The translations under genes were made by a program, and so were the position numbers. Shown piece after piece: positions 44,109 to 52,585 of a stretch of DNA of 64,000 nucleotides. This stretch comes from Flavobacterium sp. Its GTDB lineage: Bacteria > Bacteroidota > Bacteroidia > Flavobacteriales > Flavobacteriaceae. The stretch is from assembly GCF_028689845.1 (NCBI RefSeq), contig NZ_JAQVCH010000004.1:1-64000 (forward strand), in the 5' to 3' direction. The notes below the pieces were generated by a model. The model was given only the letters and a program-made list of their open reading frames with translations. It was not told the DNA's origin and made no database searches. Position 1 is the stretch's first letter. Every line of letters begins with the position of its first letter.

Positions 44109-45353
44109 TCAGGCCAAAATTCCCATAAATTCTTTTAATTGGTCGAGTAACTTTTTTAGTTGATCTATTTCAACATGATCCATCACTACAATTTTATACC
44201 AATCATTTTTTCCGGTATGTTTTTGTGGTACTAAATCAAACTGATGCGCAATCGATTCAGGAATAAAAGATGATTTTATCGTCACAATGTTCATGTTCGG
44301 CTCTCTAAAGTAGTCAATATTCAACGCTGTTAATTGTTGACAAAGCCAATCGGTTCGCATTTGAAGCACTTTTACTTTTTCAAACCAACCATTTTCTCCA
44401 TAGGTAACCAAAATCATCCAAACGGCAACGGCATTGGCTCCAGAACGGCTTCCGGAAAGCGTTAAATCCATTCCTTCAACATATTCTGCTTCTTTGGTCA
44501 AAACGTTTTCAATTAAATCTTTTCGACATAAAAAAACACCAGAACCATAAGGAGCTTGCAACATTTTATGGGCATCAACTGTAATTGATGAAACGGCAGG
44601 GTTTTTAAAATCCAATAAATTTTCTTTGGCTAAAAAAGGATAAACAAATCCACCATAAGCAGCGTCTACATGCAGTTTATAGGCAAGTTGATGTTTCTCT
44701 AAAATAGAAGTATAATCACCTGGATTATCTACAGAACCAAACATGGTCGTTCCCATATTACAAACAACGATGAAATATTTTTTTCCGAGTTGAGCGGCTT
44801 CTAGAAGTTGTTTTTCAAAAGCAACAACATCAATTTGACGACTTTCAAAATCTACTTTTACATTTAGCCAATCGATTAATAATAAATTAGAGCCTTTCGC
44901 AATTGAATAATGCGTGTCTTCAGAGGCGATAATTGCAATTTCAGCGGGTTGTGCTCCAAACGATTTCATAAAATAATTTCGAAACATCCACAATGCTTGC
45001 AAATTAGCTTCTGTTCCTCCTGTTGCTATATAACCGTCGTAACCGTCTTGTTCACAGCCAAATATAGCGGTAGCCAAGATGTCGATTGTTTCTTTTTCAA
45101 TTTTTTGAGAACCCTTAAATGCATTTTCAGATGTTCCGGTGGTGTGACAACCAATATGATTTGGATTAGCCACATAGGTTGATAAAACGGGAGCATCTTT
45201 TAAAAATGGGGCGTCGTCATAAAAAACTCTACCATCTAATTTTGAAGCAGGATAGCCTAACGGAGCGTCTATGGAGAAATTAATGTTTTCCAACAATGCT
45301 CGATTTACTCTCGCAACTTGTTCTGCATGGTTCAGCTTTTTCCAATTTTTCAT
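44109..45353 (-). CDS. PLP-dependent amino acid decarboxylase (group II type)
   Basis: A 414-residue fold type I PLP enzyme. The PLP Lys lies in VDAHKMLQAPYGSG; the preceding HVDAAYGGF holds the Asp that contacts the pyridine nitrogen, and GYIATGGTEANLQAL the phosphate loop. It belongs to the group of glutamate, aromatic and aspartate decarboxylases, and the substrate cannot be fixed by eye. It is convergent with nrdG (1 bp apart). A -7 box GAAATTTG (45378-45371) and the 16-bp palindrome shared with the nos region lie directly upstream, so I expect low-oxygen or nitric-oxide dependent expression. Confidence 0.9.
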   Translation of the reverse strand: MKNWKKLNHAEQVARVNRALLENINFSIDAPLGYPASKLDGRVFYDDAPFLKDAPVLSTYVANPNHIGCHTTGTSENAFKGSQKIEKETIDILATAIFGCEQDGYDGYIATGGTEANLQALWMFRNYFMKSFGAQPAEIAIIASEDTHYSIAKGSNLLLIDWLNVKVDFESRQIDVVAFEKQLLEAAQLGKKYFIVVCNMGTTMFGSVDNPGDYTSILEKHQLAYKLHVDAAYGGFVYPFLAKENLLDFKNPAVSSITVDAHKMLQAPYGSGVFLCRKDLIENVLTKEAEYVEGMDLTLSGSRSGANAVAVWMILVTYGENGWFEKVKVLQMRTDWLCQQLTALNIDYFREPNMNIVTIKSSFIPESIAHQFDLVPQKHTGKNDWYKIVVMDHVEIDQLKKLLDQLKEFMGILA

Positions 45354-45370
45354 TTGTTTTCTATTTTGTG

Positions 45371-45444
45371 CAAATTTCGTCGTTATAGTCAGCTATACGT
45401 ATGATTTTAATCATAATTTTAAAGTTTATTTCAAGTTAATTTTG
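45371..45444. promoter_or_regulatory. divergent promoter region with TATGATTTTAATCATA operator
   Basis: TATGATTTTAATCATA (45400-45415) is identical to the nos/copper operator. Its centre, 45407.5, is 29.5 bp from both -7 boxes: TAATTTTG on the plus strand (45437-45444) and GAAATTTG on the minus strand (45378-45371). That puts the site at about -41.5 for both directions. A Crp/Fnr-type activator site is inferred. Confidence 0.85.
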
Positions 45445-45484
45445 TTCCCTAATTGCCGTATTAATTTTGAATTACAAGACAACT

Positions 45485-45517
45485 TTGTTTTCAATTTGAG
45501 AAACTAGGTTATCTTTG
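45485..45517 (+). promoter_or_regulatory. proximal promoter of the Rrf2-nadA-nadB unit
   Basis: TTG (45485-45487), 22 bases, TATCTTTG (45510-45517): consensus match. It would start the transcript about 5 bases before the Rrf2 start codon, so the operon may have a constitutive promoter as well as the palindrome-linked one upstream. Confidence 0.65.
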
Positions 45518-45527
45518 ATAAAAAAAT

Positions 45528-45962
45528 ATGTTTTCAAAAACCTGTGAATATGCCATTCGAGCAACGATTATAATTGCCTCTGAATCGCAATTAGGAAATA
45601 AAGTTAGTTTACGTGAGATTGCCAGAAAAATTGATTCACCCGAATCGTTCACGGCCAAAATACTCCAAAAATTAGCAAAAAATGATATTGTAGAATCCTC
45701 AAAAGGAAATGGTGGTGGTTTTTTTGTGTCGAAAGAAAAATTAAGTAATGTAAAACTTCGACAAATTGTATTAGCATTCGATGGAGATACTATTTATAAA
45801 CGCTGTAGTTTAGGGCTTCAAGATTGTTCCGATGTAAAGCCTTGTCCCTTTCATGACCAATATAAACCCATTCGCGAACAACTCAAAAATGCATTAGATT
45901 CTACCGATTTAGCTCAATTAATTATAGGTTTAAAAATAGGGGAGACCCATCTGAAAATTTAA
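45528..45962 (+). CDS. Rrf2-family iron-sulfur regulator (NsrR/IscR-like)
   Basis: A 144-residue winged-helix regulator of the Rrf2 family. Residues 1-70 include the DNA-binding helices (SLREIARKIDSPESFTAKILQKL and GNGGGFFVS wing). Three cysteines, Cys93, Cys100 and Cys106 (CSLGLQDCSDVKPC), have the spacing of cluster ligands in NsrR and IscR, so it should carry an Fe-S cluster that senses nitric oxide, oxygen or iron-sulfur status. The quinolinate synthase gene nadA, which needs a [4Fe-4S] cluster, follows 40 bp later. Which of NsrR, IscR or RsrR it resembles most cannot be decided by eye. Confidence 0.9.
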   Translation: MFSKTCEYAIRATIIIASESQLGNKVSLREIARKIDSPESFTAKILQKLAKNDIVESSKGNGGGFFVSKEKLSNVKLRQIVLAFDGDTIYKRCSLGLQDCSDVKPCPFHDQYKPIREQLKNALDSTDLAQLIIGLKIGETHLKI

Positions 45963-46002
45963 AAAATTTAATTTAAAATAAGACTAAAAAGTCCGATTAG
46001 AA

Positions 46003-46935
46003 ATGACTAAAACTGAAGATTGGAAGAAAAAAATTTTGGATTTAAAAGAGCAAAAAAACGCCGTAATACTTGCTCATTATTACCAAGAACCAGCTATTCA
46101 AGAAATAGCAGATTTTGTAGGTGATAGTTTAGAATTGTCGCGAAAGGCAGCAACTTCAACAGCTGAAATCATTGTTTTTGCAGGTGTTTATTTTATGGCA
46201 GAAACGGCAAAAATTGTAAATCCAACCAAAAAAGTACTTGTTCCAGACGTCGCTGCGGGTTGTTCATTAGCCGATGGTTGTCCGCCCGATGAATTTCGAG
46301 CGTTTATTAATCAATATCCCAATCACCACGTGGTTACTTATATCAATTGTTCAGCGGAAATTAAAACGATGAGTGACAGTGTTTGTACCTCTTCTAATGC
46401 TATAAAAGTAATTAATGCTATTCCAAAAGACAAACCAATTCTTTTTGCTCCAGATAAAAATTTAGGTAAATACTTGATTAAAGAAACTGGTAGAGATATG
46501 GTTTTATGGGAAGGTTCGTGCGTGGTTCATGAAGCATTTTCATTAGAAAAATTAATTGATTTATATCAAAAAAATCCTGATGCCGTCATCATTGCACATC
46601 CCGAATCAGAAACACATATTTTAAAAGTAGCTCAATTTATAGGCTCCACTTCGGCGATGATTAATTACGTTAAAGAATCGCCTGAAACTAAATTTATTGT
46701 GGCTACAGAAAACGGAATTTTGCATAAAATGCAACAAGAAGCTCCACATAAAATACTACTTCCTGCTCCTTCTAAAGAAGATAATAGTTGTGCGTGTAGT
46801 GAATGTGCTTTTATGAAAGTCAATACGTTAGAAAAACTATATCGCTGTTTGCTAGAGGAATCACCTGAAGTTAAATTAGATGAAAATATCATAAAAAAAG
46901 CAATTGTTCCTATTGAACGAATGCTTCAACTATAA
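46003..46935 (+). CDS. nadA: quinolinate synthase
   Basis: NadA condenses iminoaspartate and dihydroxyacetone phosphate to quinolinate, the start of NAD synthesis, and carries a [4Fe-4S] cluster. The 310-residue protein has [34 protein letters not shown], and the cluster cysteines, including [13 protein letters not shown] near the C-terminus. Length is normal. nadB begins 4 bp after its stop. It sits in the Rrf2 operon, which puts NAD synthesis under iron-sulfur or low-oxygen control. Confidence 0.96.
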   Translation: MTKTEDWKKKILDLKEQKNAVILAHYYQEPAIQEIADFVGDSLELSRKAATSTAEIIVFAGVYFMAETAKIVNPTKKVLVPDVAAGCSLADGCPPDEFRAFINQYPNHHVVTYINCSAEIKTMSDSVCTSSNAIKVINAIPKDKPILFAPDKNLGKYLIKETGRDMVLWEGSCVVHEAFSLEKLIDLYQKNPDAVIIAHPESETHILKVAQFIGSTSAMINYVKESPETKFIVATENGILHKMQQEAPHKILLPAPSKEDNSCACSECAFMKVNTLEKLYRCLLEESPEVKLDENIIKKAIVPIERMLQL

Positions 46936-46939
46936 GTGT

Positions 46940-48484
46940 ATGAAATCGTGTGATGTTTTAATATCAGGAACTGGAATTGCGGGACTTTCACTTGCCATAC
47001 AATTGATGGAAAAAAAACCCGAATTAAAAATTATTTTACTTACAAAAAACGAACCAGAAGAAAGTAATACGTCACTTGCTCAAGGTGGAATTGCAGCTGT
47101 TTGTGACCGATTAGTCGATAGTTTTGAAGAACATATTCAAGACACGTTAAATGCCGGTCAGGGAAAGTGCAATCCAACAATAGTAGAAATGGTTGTCAAA
47201 CAAGGGCCACAACGATTGAATGAATTAATCCGTTGGGGTGCCGAATTTGATACAGAAAATGATGGTCAATTAGCCATGGCTTTAGAAGGCGGTCACAGTC
47301 GAAGCCGAGTGGTTCATCATAAAGATAAAACGGGTTGGCATATTCAAAAAGTTTTATGGGATAAAATTATAGCTTCTCCACAAGTAGAAGTGATTGCTCA
47401 CGCTTTTGGAATTGATTTAATAACCCAAGTTTTAGAAGAGGAAACATTAGTAATTGGATTGAATTATTTGCCAAAAGAAAATACGCAGATAAAGCAGGTT
47501 TTTGCCTCAACGGTGGTTTTAGCAACTGGCGGATGTGGACAACTTTTTCAATATACGTCTAATCCGAGTATCGCTACGGCAGATGGCGTTGCAATGGCTT
47601 TTAGAGCAGGAGCAACCATTAAGGAAATGCAATATATTCAATTTCATCCCACTGCTTTATACGAAAAAAATAAAAGTAATTTGTTTTTGATTTCTGAGGC
47701 CATTCGAGGTTATGGAGGCTATGTAGTGAATCAAAAAGGAGAACGTTTTTTATTTCAGTATGATTCTCGTGGCGAATTGGCCACGCGTGATATTGTTTCG
47801 CATGCCATTCTTGATCACCTCAAACTCACTCAAGATTCGTGTGCTTTTTTAGACCTTCGACATTTGAATCAAGCGGATTTTAAAATTCAATTTCCAACGA
47901 TTTACGCTCAAATTTTGCAAACAAATTTAAACCCTGCTTTACATTTGATTCCGATTATTCCAGCAGCTCATTATCAATGTGGTGGAATTGAAGTAGACCA
48001 AAACGGACGAACATCGCTAAGCAATTTATATGCACTTGGCGAATGTTCAAGTACGGGTTTGCATGGAGCTAATCGGTTGGCTTCTAATTCTTTATTAGAA
48101 GCCTTGGTTTTTGCATTTAATGCTGCTAATGAAATTGTAAAACGGCAACTTCCACCGCTTGAACCGCTTATTTTAAAGGCATCCAGAGTTTTTGAGCCCC
48201 ATGAAATAATTGAATCAGCGGTAATAAATGTTTTTAAAAATAAGGTTAAAAGCATGATGAATTATCAAACATTGCACGCCTCAAAAGAAGAAAAACTGAC
48301 GATTATAGAACAACTCACAAAAATTCATTTTGATTTAATTGAATGTGTGGAGTACTATTTTCGATGTCGGAATTGTATCGAATTAGAAAATATGTTACAA
48401 ACCGCTTTGATTATTATGGAACACGCTTTAAGTGAAAATGAGCTTTCTTCCTTCAATTCTAATTTTAATACTGTTTTATCCTAA
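46940..48484 (+). CDS. nadB: L-aspartate oxidase
   Basis: NadB oxidises aspartate to iminoaspartate for quinolinate. The 514-residue flavoprotein has the FAD dinucleotide fold at the N-terminus (SGTGIAGLSLAIQL), NTSLAQGGIAAV, EGGHSRSRVVHHKDKTGWH, and PAAHYQCGGIEVDQNGRT, ending with the succinate-dehydrogenase-like helical domain. The first in-frame start, 46904, would add 12 residues that overlap nadA, so the ATG at 46940 beginning MKSCDVLISG is chosen. With oxygen low, fumarate may accept the electrons. Confidence 0.95.
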   Translation: MKSCDVLISGTGIAGLSLAIQLMEKKPELKIILLTKNEPEESNTSLAQGGIAAVCDRLVDSFEEHIQDTLNAGQGKCNPTIVEMVVKQGPQRLNELIRWGAEFDTENDGQLAMALEGGHSRSRVVHHKDKTGWHIQKVLWDKIIASPQVEVIAHAFGIDLITQVLEEETLVIGLNYLPKENTQIKQVFASTVVLATGGCGQLFQYTSNPSIATADGVAMAFRAGATIKEMQYIQFHPTALYEKNKSNLFLISEAIRGYGGYVVNQKGERFLFQYDSRGELATRDIVSHAILDHLKLTQDSCAFLDLRHLNQADFKIQFPTIYAQILQTNLNPALHLIPIIPAAHYQCGGIEVDQNGRTSLSNLYALGECSSTGLHGANRLASNSLLEALVFAFNAANEIVKRQLPPLEPLILKASRVFEPHEIIESAVINVFKNKVKSMMNYQTLHASKEEKLTIIEQLTKIHFDLIECVEYYFRCRNCIELENMLQTALIIMEHALSENELSSFNSNFNTVLS

Positions 48485-48503
48485 AAGCACAACCTAACCA
48501 ATA

Positions 48504-48541
48504 AAAAAACACTTGAATAATATTCTTCAAGTGTTTTTTTT
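48504..48541. terminator. bidirectional terminator between nadB and the copper receptor gene
   Basis: AAAAAACACTTGAA and TTCAAGTGTTTTTT make a 14-bp stem with an 8-base loop and A/T runs on both sides. It serves nadB and the convergent receptor gene. Confidence 0.88.
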
Positions 48542-48559
48542 ATCTTCAAAGATTCTAAG

Positions 48560-50551
48560 TTAATTAAGGGAATACAACACATTAATAAATACATTTCGTC
48601 CCATTCTAGGAATATTATTCCAATCGGCAAACGTCGAGTAATCGGCATCTAAGATGTTCTCTATACCTGTTCGCAAACTCAATTTTGTTTTATCAAAGGA
48701 GAGCGTATAACTTGTTGCAAAATTTAAAATAGCATAAGCTGGCTTTTCAATTTCGCCATAAAATGGAGCATAATTGGTTTGGGTAGCATTTCCTTGAACC
48801 TCTATTTCCGCTGTAAAAGCTGCTTTTTTATAAAACAATTTACTTTGATAAGCCAACGGGCTAATAAACGGGAGATTTTCACCATCGCTTCCTTTTCCGT
48901 AACTGTAGGTTAATTGGTTATCCCACTTTAAATTTGACATCAAATAGGTTTCAAAATTAAAAACCGATTTAATTAAAGAAGCATAATCGATTGCACTATA
49001 AATCTTTACGCCTTGTGCTCCAATAGTCATTTGATAAACCGATGGATCTGGTTTTCCTACGATATAATTTGAAATATGAAAATAAGAAGTACTAAAAGAG
49101 GTTTTAAATGATTTGGTTTGATATTTCAAATTTACCGAAGCCTCTGCTGATTGTTCATTCTCTAAATCAGGATTTCCAATATAATCATAACGGTCAAAAC
49201 TATTAAACAAGTAAAATCCGTATCCTTCTGAAACCGAAGGAGCTCTTTCGCCATAAGCGAGACCAAAAGAATAACCAAATTTCTCTTTTTTCCAATTAAA
49301 ATTGGTCGCTAAGCTTTTTAGAAATCTATTTTTATCGGCTTTTAATCCAGGATAAAATATTTGTAAACTTTCTAATCCAAACTGACTTTTCACTTCATTA
49401 AACTGATTTCCTAAACTTCCAGAAATTTTGAAGTTGCTATGACAATTGAATTCATAGGTGTTTTCAGCATAAATTCCGTTATAAAAAGTAATAACATCTG
49501 GCCAAGTAAGCATGAACATGATGTTTTCATTTGGATCACTTGGATACATGGTCATTTCTGCCAAAGAACGATTGTAAAACGAGTTAAATGTACCTAAAAA
49601 AGTATTTTTATTTACTTTTCCATCTAAATTGGCATACATTCCATAGGTGTCACTCCATCCCGGCATATCCATGTGAATGGCTACATCTGGTCTTGTGGTA
49701 TCATCCATTATGTGCGTGATGGTGTTGTAATAGACTTTTGTTTCCAATTTGTTAAAAATAGATTCCATTGGAATATATTCAAATTTCACTGAAGTAATTA
49801 ACGCTTCAGCCAAAGAAACGTCCATTGGCAGAGCGGGATAACCGACATCGGTTGCTTTATCATAAATAACAGCCGCTTCAAAATACTTGTTCTTATTAAA
49901 TAAAAATCCAGCGGTAGTCGACATATTTATTTTTCTAAACTGTGAAAAAAGAACTTCGTTATTGTTTCCTGCGGTATAATTTTCAGCCTCTCGAAACATG
50001 ACATTGTTATCGATAAAAAACAAACTATCTGCATAATTGATAGCTCCACCTATAATTTTTTGCTGATTATTAAAATCGTAGCCCGCATTAAAATAGCCAT
50101 TAAATCCTTTTTTGCCAATCTCACTTCGGTTTCTTTTTAAGTTGATTGAGCCTCCAATGGTTGGGCCGTGACAACTTCCACTTTGTCCCGAGGCTATTTC
50201 TGCTTCAGACAAATTAGAAACCTCTACATAGGACGTAATTGGATCCATTTTATCGGTACAAGCACCAAAAATTCGCATTCCATCAATGGTAACTACGGTT
50301 CGTTCCGTACTCATGTTGTTAATAGTTGGTTCCCAGGCATAACCGCCTCTTTTAATCATTTCCACAGCACCAGATTGTTGAAGATATTCATCAATTGTGG
50401 CTAATGGTTTAAATTGTTTTTGAACTAAATCTGTTTTCTTTCCAATAAGTATAATTTCTGTTAAACTCATTGGGAGTATACTATCATTTTCTTGACTAAA
50501 TAAACGAATAGGAAGAAGAAAAAGAAGTACTATAAATAGCAATTTTTTCAT
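48560..50551 (-). CDS. TonB-dependent receptor, probable copper importer (NosA/OprC-like)
   Basis: A 663-residue outer-membrane receptor with a signal peptide (MKKLLFIVLLFLLPIRLFSQ), a plug domain (residues 30-135) and a beta barrel ending in VFINVLYSLN. The plug has FGACTDKMD, giving Cys98-x3-Met102, and GSCHGP (Cys127, His128); an extracellular loop has IHMDMPGW (His293 to Met296). OprC and NosA, which import copper for nitrous oxide reductase, bind copper through a Cys-x3-Met and a His-x-Met pair. Its place in an operon divergent from nosZ supports this. Copper specificity is inferred. Confidence 0.87.
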   Translation of the reverse strand: MKKLLFIVLLFLLPIRLFSQENDSILPMSLTEIILIGKKTDLVQKQFKPLATIDEYLQQSGAVEMIKRGGYAWEPTINNMSTERTVVTIDGMRIFGACTDKMDPITSYVEVSNLSEAEIASGQSGSCHGPTIGGSINLKRNRSEIGKKGFNGYFNAGYDFNNQQKIIGGAINYADSLFFIDNNVMFREAENYTAGNNNEVLFSQFRKINMSTTAGFLFNKNKYFEAAVIYDKATDVGYPALPMDVSLAEALITSVKFEYIPMESIFNKLETKVYYNTITHIMDDTTRPDVAIHMDMPGWSDTYGMYANLDGKVNKNTFLGTFNSFYNRSLAEMTMYPSDPNENIMFMLTWPDVITFYNGIYAENTYEFNCHSNFKISGSLGNQFNEVKSQFGLESLQIFYPGLKADKNRFLKSLATNFNWKKEKFGYSFGLAYGERAPSVSEGYGFYLFNSFDRYDYIGNPDLENEQSAEASVNLKYQTKSFKTSFSTSYFHISNYIVGKPDPSVYQMTIGAQGVKIYSAIDYASLIKSVFNFETYLMSNLKWDNQLTYSYGKGSDGENLPFISPLAYQSKLFYKKAAFTAEIEVQGNATQTNYAPFYGEIEKPAYAILNFATSYTLSFDKTKLSLRTGIENILDADYSTFADWNNIPRMGRNVFINVLYSLN

Positions 50552-50606
50552 TTCGGATAAATTTCGGATATAATTTATAACTTATATCAGGGGTTGAATA
50601 TGTTTT

Positions 50607-50640
50607 AAAAAGGTCAAAAAGTTATTTTTTCGACCTTTTT
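50607..50640 (-). terminator. hairpin between the copper lipoprotein and receptor genes
   Basis: AAAAAGGTC (50607-50615) pairs with GACCTTTTT (50632-50640) with a T-rich loop. It may partly stop transcripts from the lipoprotein gene and reduce receptor expression. Confidence 0.5.
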
Positions 50641-50653
50641 AAACTCTTTTTAT

Positions 50654-51490
50654 TTAGAATTCGATTTCTAAAAAGATGCTGCTTGCAGGGTTTTCTTCTG
50701 TCACTACTTCACCTTTTAAAACCTCGTCTAACTCATTCAGTAATTGCAAATTGATTTTCCAATAGCCCGTCATCGTTAACGATAATTTTCCGTGGTATAA
50801 TTTATCCGCTGATTGAGTCAAATCGACATTATTTGGAGAAGTGTGGTTGCCCATACTCGGCATTCTAGGGTCAATTTTGATTTTGTAGTTGTCTACAATA
50901 GGAAAAGACATCATGCTTTCCATTTTATATAATCCAAAAGTGACGTCATTCAAGGCTACTTTTGGAGAAGAAGGATCAATTAGGGCAATTAGGTATTTTT
51001 TATTATCGGAACCCATAAATGAAGTCACTTTTCTTTTTGCAGAAGCGGGAACATTAATGTTTTCTGTGGCAGTATACAATATGCCATTAATAGTGTAATC
51101 AATTTTTAAATCCCAATATTCAGTTTCATTTTGGGCCATTTGAAAAACAATATAACCATTGTATAGGGTTTCTTTTAAAGCAGTTTTTGCTACCTCTGAT
51201 TTAGGACAAGAGTGATTCATCGTTGCCATATGCATAACCGGCATCCAGCTTACGGTTGCGTTTTTTTCGTATTCGTTAGTGTTTTTATCTTTAAAACGAA
51301 GAGAAATAGCATTATAACCTTGCTCCAAAGCACCAGTTGAATTATATAGTTCAATGATATGGGTATCGTTAGTGAATTCTTGAATTTTTGTTAAACCATC
51401 TAATTCATTTACAATAGTTTCCTCATCATCAGAAGAACAAGCGGTTAGGATAGCTAATATAAATAAAAAGCTATATTTAAGTAATTTCAT
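50654..51490 (-). CDS. Met/His-rich copper-binding lipoprotein
   Basis: A 278-residue lipoprotein (lipobox LTAC, Cys18). The mature part has two beta-sandwich-like repeats of the FixH/YtkA kind. Clusters of copper-loving residues stand out: WMPVMHMATMNHSCPK near residue 82 and DPRMPSMGNHTSPNN near 207. Many Cu(I) chaperones use such Met-His clusters. It lies between the 122-residue Cys-rich protein and the receptor, all three on one strand, divergent from nos, and is likely to pass copper toward the receptor or NosZ. No exact homologue function is known to me. Confidence 0.82.
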   Translation of the reverse strand: MKLLKYSFLFILAILTACSSDDEETIVNELDGLTKIQEFTNDTHIIELYNSTGALEQGYNAISLRFKDKNTNEYEKNATVSWMPVMHMATMNHSCPKSEVAKTALKETLYNGYIVFQMAQNETEYWDLKIDYTINGILYTATENINVPASAKRKVTSFMGSDNKKYLIALIDPSSPKVALNDVTFGLYKMESMMSFPIVDNYKIKIDPRMPSMGNHTSPNNVDLTQSADKLYHGKLSLTMTGYWKINLQLLNELDEVLKGEVVTEENPASSIFLEIEF

Positions 51491-51580
51491 TTTTTGTTTA
51501 TTTTAATTTTAGACATAAGTAAGACACTTTAGTTAAGAATAACTAAAGAAAAAATCAAGACGATTTTGGTAATAAAGTAC

Positions 51581-51949
51581 TTAAGCTAAAATAGGAGGGT
51601 GAAAAATAGAAGTACTATTTAATCGAAAGTATATGCAATTGTATAAGGTAGACACCTTTTTTGTTATTGTAATATTCGATGTAAAGGAATAAGTTGTTAA
51701 ATGATCACAAAACAAAACTTCTATAGTAATTGGTTTTCCTTTTTGCTCATTTGATTTCGGGTTTTCATCTTGGGCAAGTTCCGCTAATTCTTTTTTCAAA
51801 TGACATTTACCGTTACACTCTAATTCTGGTTTTTGTGTGTTTTCGCATAACTGTGTGGATATATAATCATAGTTTATAACGTAATCCACCACGGGAAACA
51901 CTGGTTTTAGTAAGAAAAATGCGGCTACTATGTATATAATGTATTTCAA
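51581..51949 (-). CDS. small Cys-rich membrane-anchored or exported protein
   Basis: A 122-residue protein. Residues 1-25 form a hydrophobic helix (signal or anchor), followed by a cysteine-rich part: CENTQKPELECNGKCHLKKEL, with Cys and His spaced as in metal-binding sites, and a later FCDHLT and YNCIYF. It ends in HPPILA. I do not know a family name; similar small proteins precede copper-related genes in Flavobacteria. It is the first gene of the copper-side operon, 24 bases after the predicted transcript start. Confidence 0.75.
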   Translation of the reverse strand: MKYIIYIVAAFFLLKPVFPVVDYVINYDYISTQLCENTQKPELECNGKCHLKKELAELAQDENPKSNEQKGKPITIEVLFCDHLTTYSFTSNITITKKVSTLYNCIYFRLNSTSIFHPPILA

Positions 51950-51978
51950 AAGGATGAATTACGGTTGTTTAGATGGGG

Positions 51979-52052
51979 CAAAATTAAATGACAAAATTTG
52001 TATAAAATATGATTTTAATCATAAAATGTGAATTGTTTAAACTAGACCTTTG
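51979..52052. promoter_or_regulatory. divergent promoter region between nos and copper operons
   Basis: TATGATTTTAATCATA (52008-52023, centre 52015.5) stands exactly between two -7 boxes: TAATTTTG on the minus strand (51986-51979), a perfect match, and GACCTTTG on the plus strand (52045-52052), a weaker one. Both are 29.5 bp from the centre. One site can thus drive copper uptake and N2O reduction together. Confidence 0.87.
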
Positions 52053-52078
52053 TGTCATAAATTAAAAAACATCAATTT

Positions 52079-52561
52079 ATGAACAAATTATCATTATTAG
52101 TAGTAGTATTTATTTTGTTTATTTCCTGTGGAAAAGACAAAAAGGAAGGGGGCGAGGACTTCTCTGCAAGCCCAAGTACGGAAGAAAGTGCAGCATCAAC
52201 TGATGCATCTTCTTATGACCCAAACCGTGGAGAAGGAAAGCATGAAAATGTTGATTTAGGAGCAGCATTGGATGTCGCTATGGCAGAAAAAGGAGAAAGC
52301 ATTTCAGGCGTGAAATGTAATTCTTGTCACAAAATGACAGACGAACGTTTAGTTGGTCCAGGGTGGAAAGGCGTAACAGAACGCAGAAAGCCAGAATGGA
52401 TTATGAACTTCATCACCAATCCTGACCCAATGATCGACAAAGATCCTGAATTACAAGCTCAGTTAGAATTGTGTTTGGTAAGAATGCCAAATCAATCTTT
52501 AGCAGATCAAGAAGCTCGTGAGATTTTGGAATTCATGCGTAAAAATGACGGTGTAAAATAA
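52079..52561 (+). CDS. monohaem cytochrome c lipoprotein, nos-associated
   Basis: A 160-residue lipoprotein (FISC, Cys17) with a Ser/Ala/Asp-rich linker and a class I cytochrome c domain. Haem binding is CNSCH (residues 80-84), and the distal ligand is probably the Met in LVRMPNQSL near 144. It is the first gene of the nos operon, directly before nosZ, and likely gives electrons to NosZ. In Bacteroidota nos clusters a cytochrome c in this position is usual. Confidence 0.92.
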   Translation: MNKLSLLVVVFILFISCGKDKKEGGEDFSASPSTEESAASTDASSYDPNRGEGKHENVDLGAALDVAMAEKGESISGVKCNSCHKMTDERLVGPGWKGVTERRKPEWIMNFITNPDPMIDKDPELQAQLELCLVRMPNQSLADQEAREILEFMRKNDGVK

Positions 52562-52585
52562 AAACAAATTATAAATCGAACGTAT

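Noticed and set aside
45400..45415. First reading of the shared palindrome as an NsrR-type repressor site for the neighbouring Rrf2 protein
   Set aside because: Rrf2 sites usually overlap the core promoter. Here the centre is always at about -41.5, the typical Crp/Fnr activator place, including before genes far from Rrf2. It is not excluded, but the geometry favours an activator.
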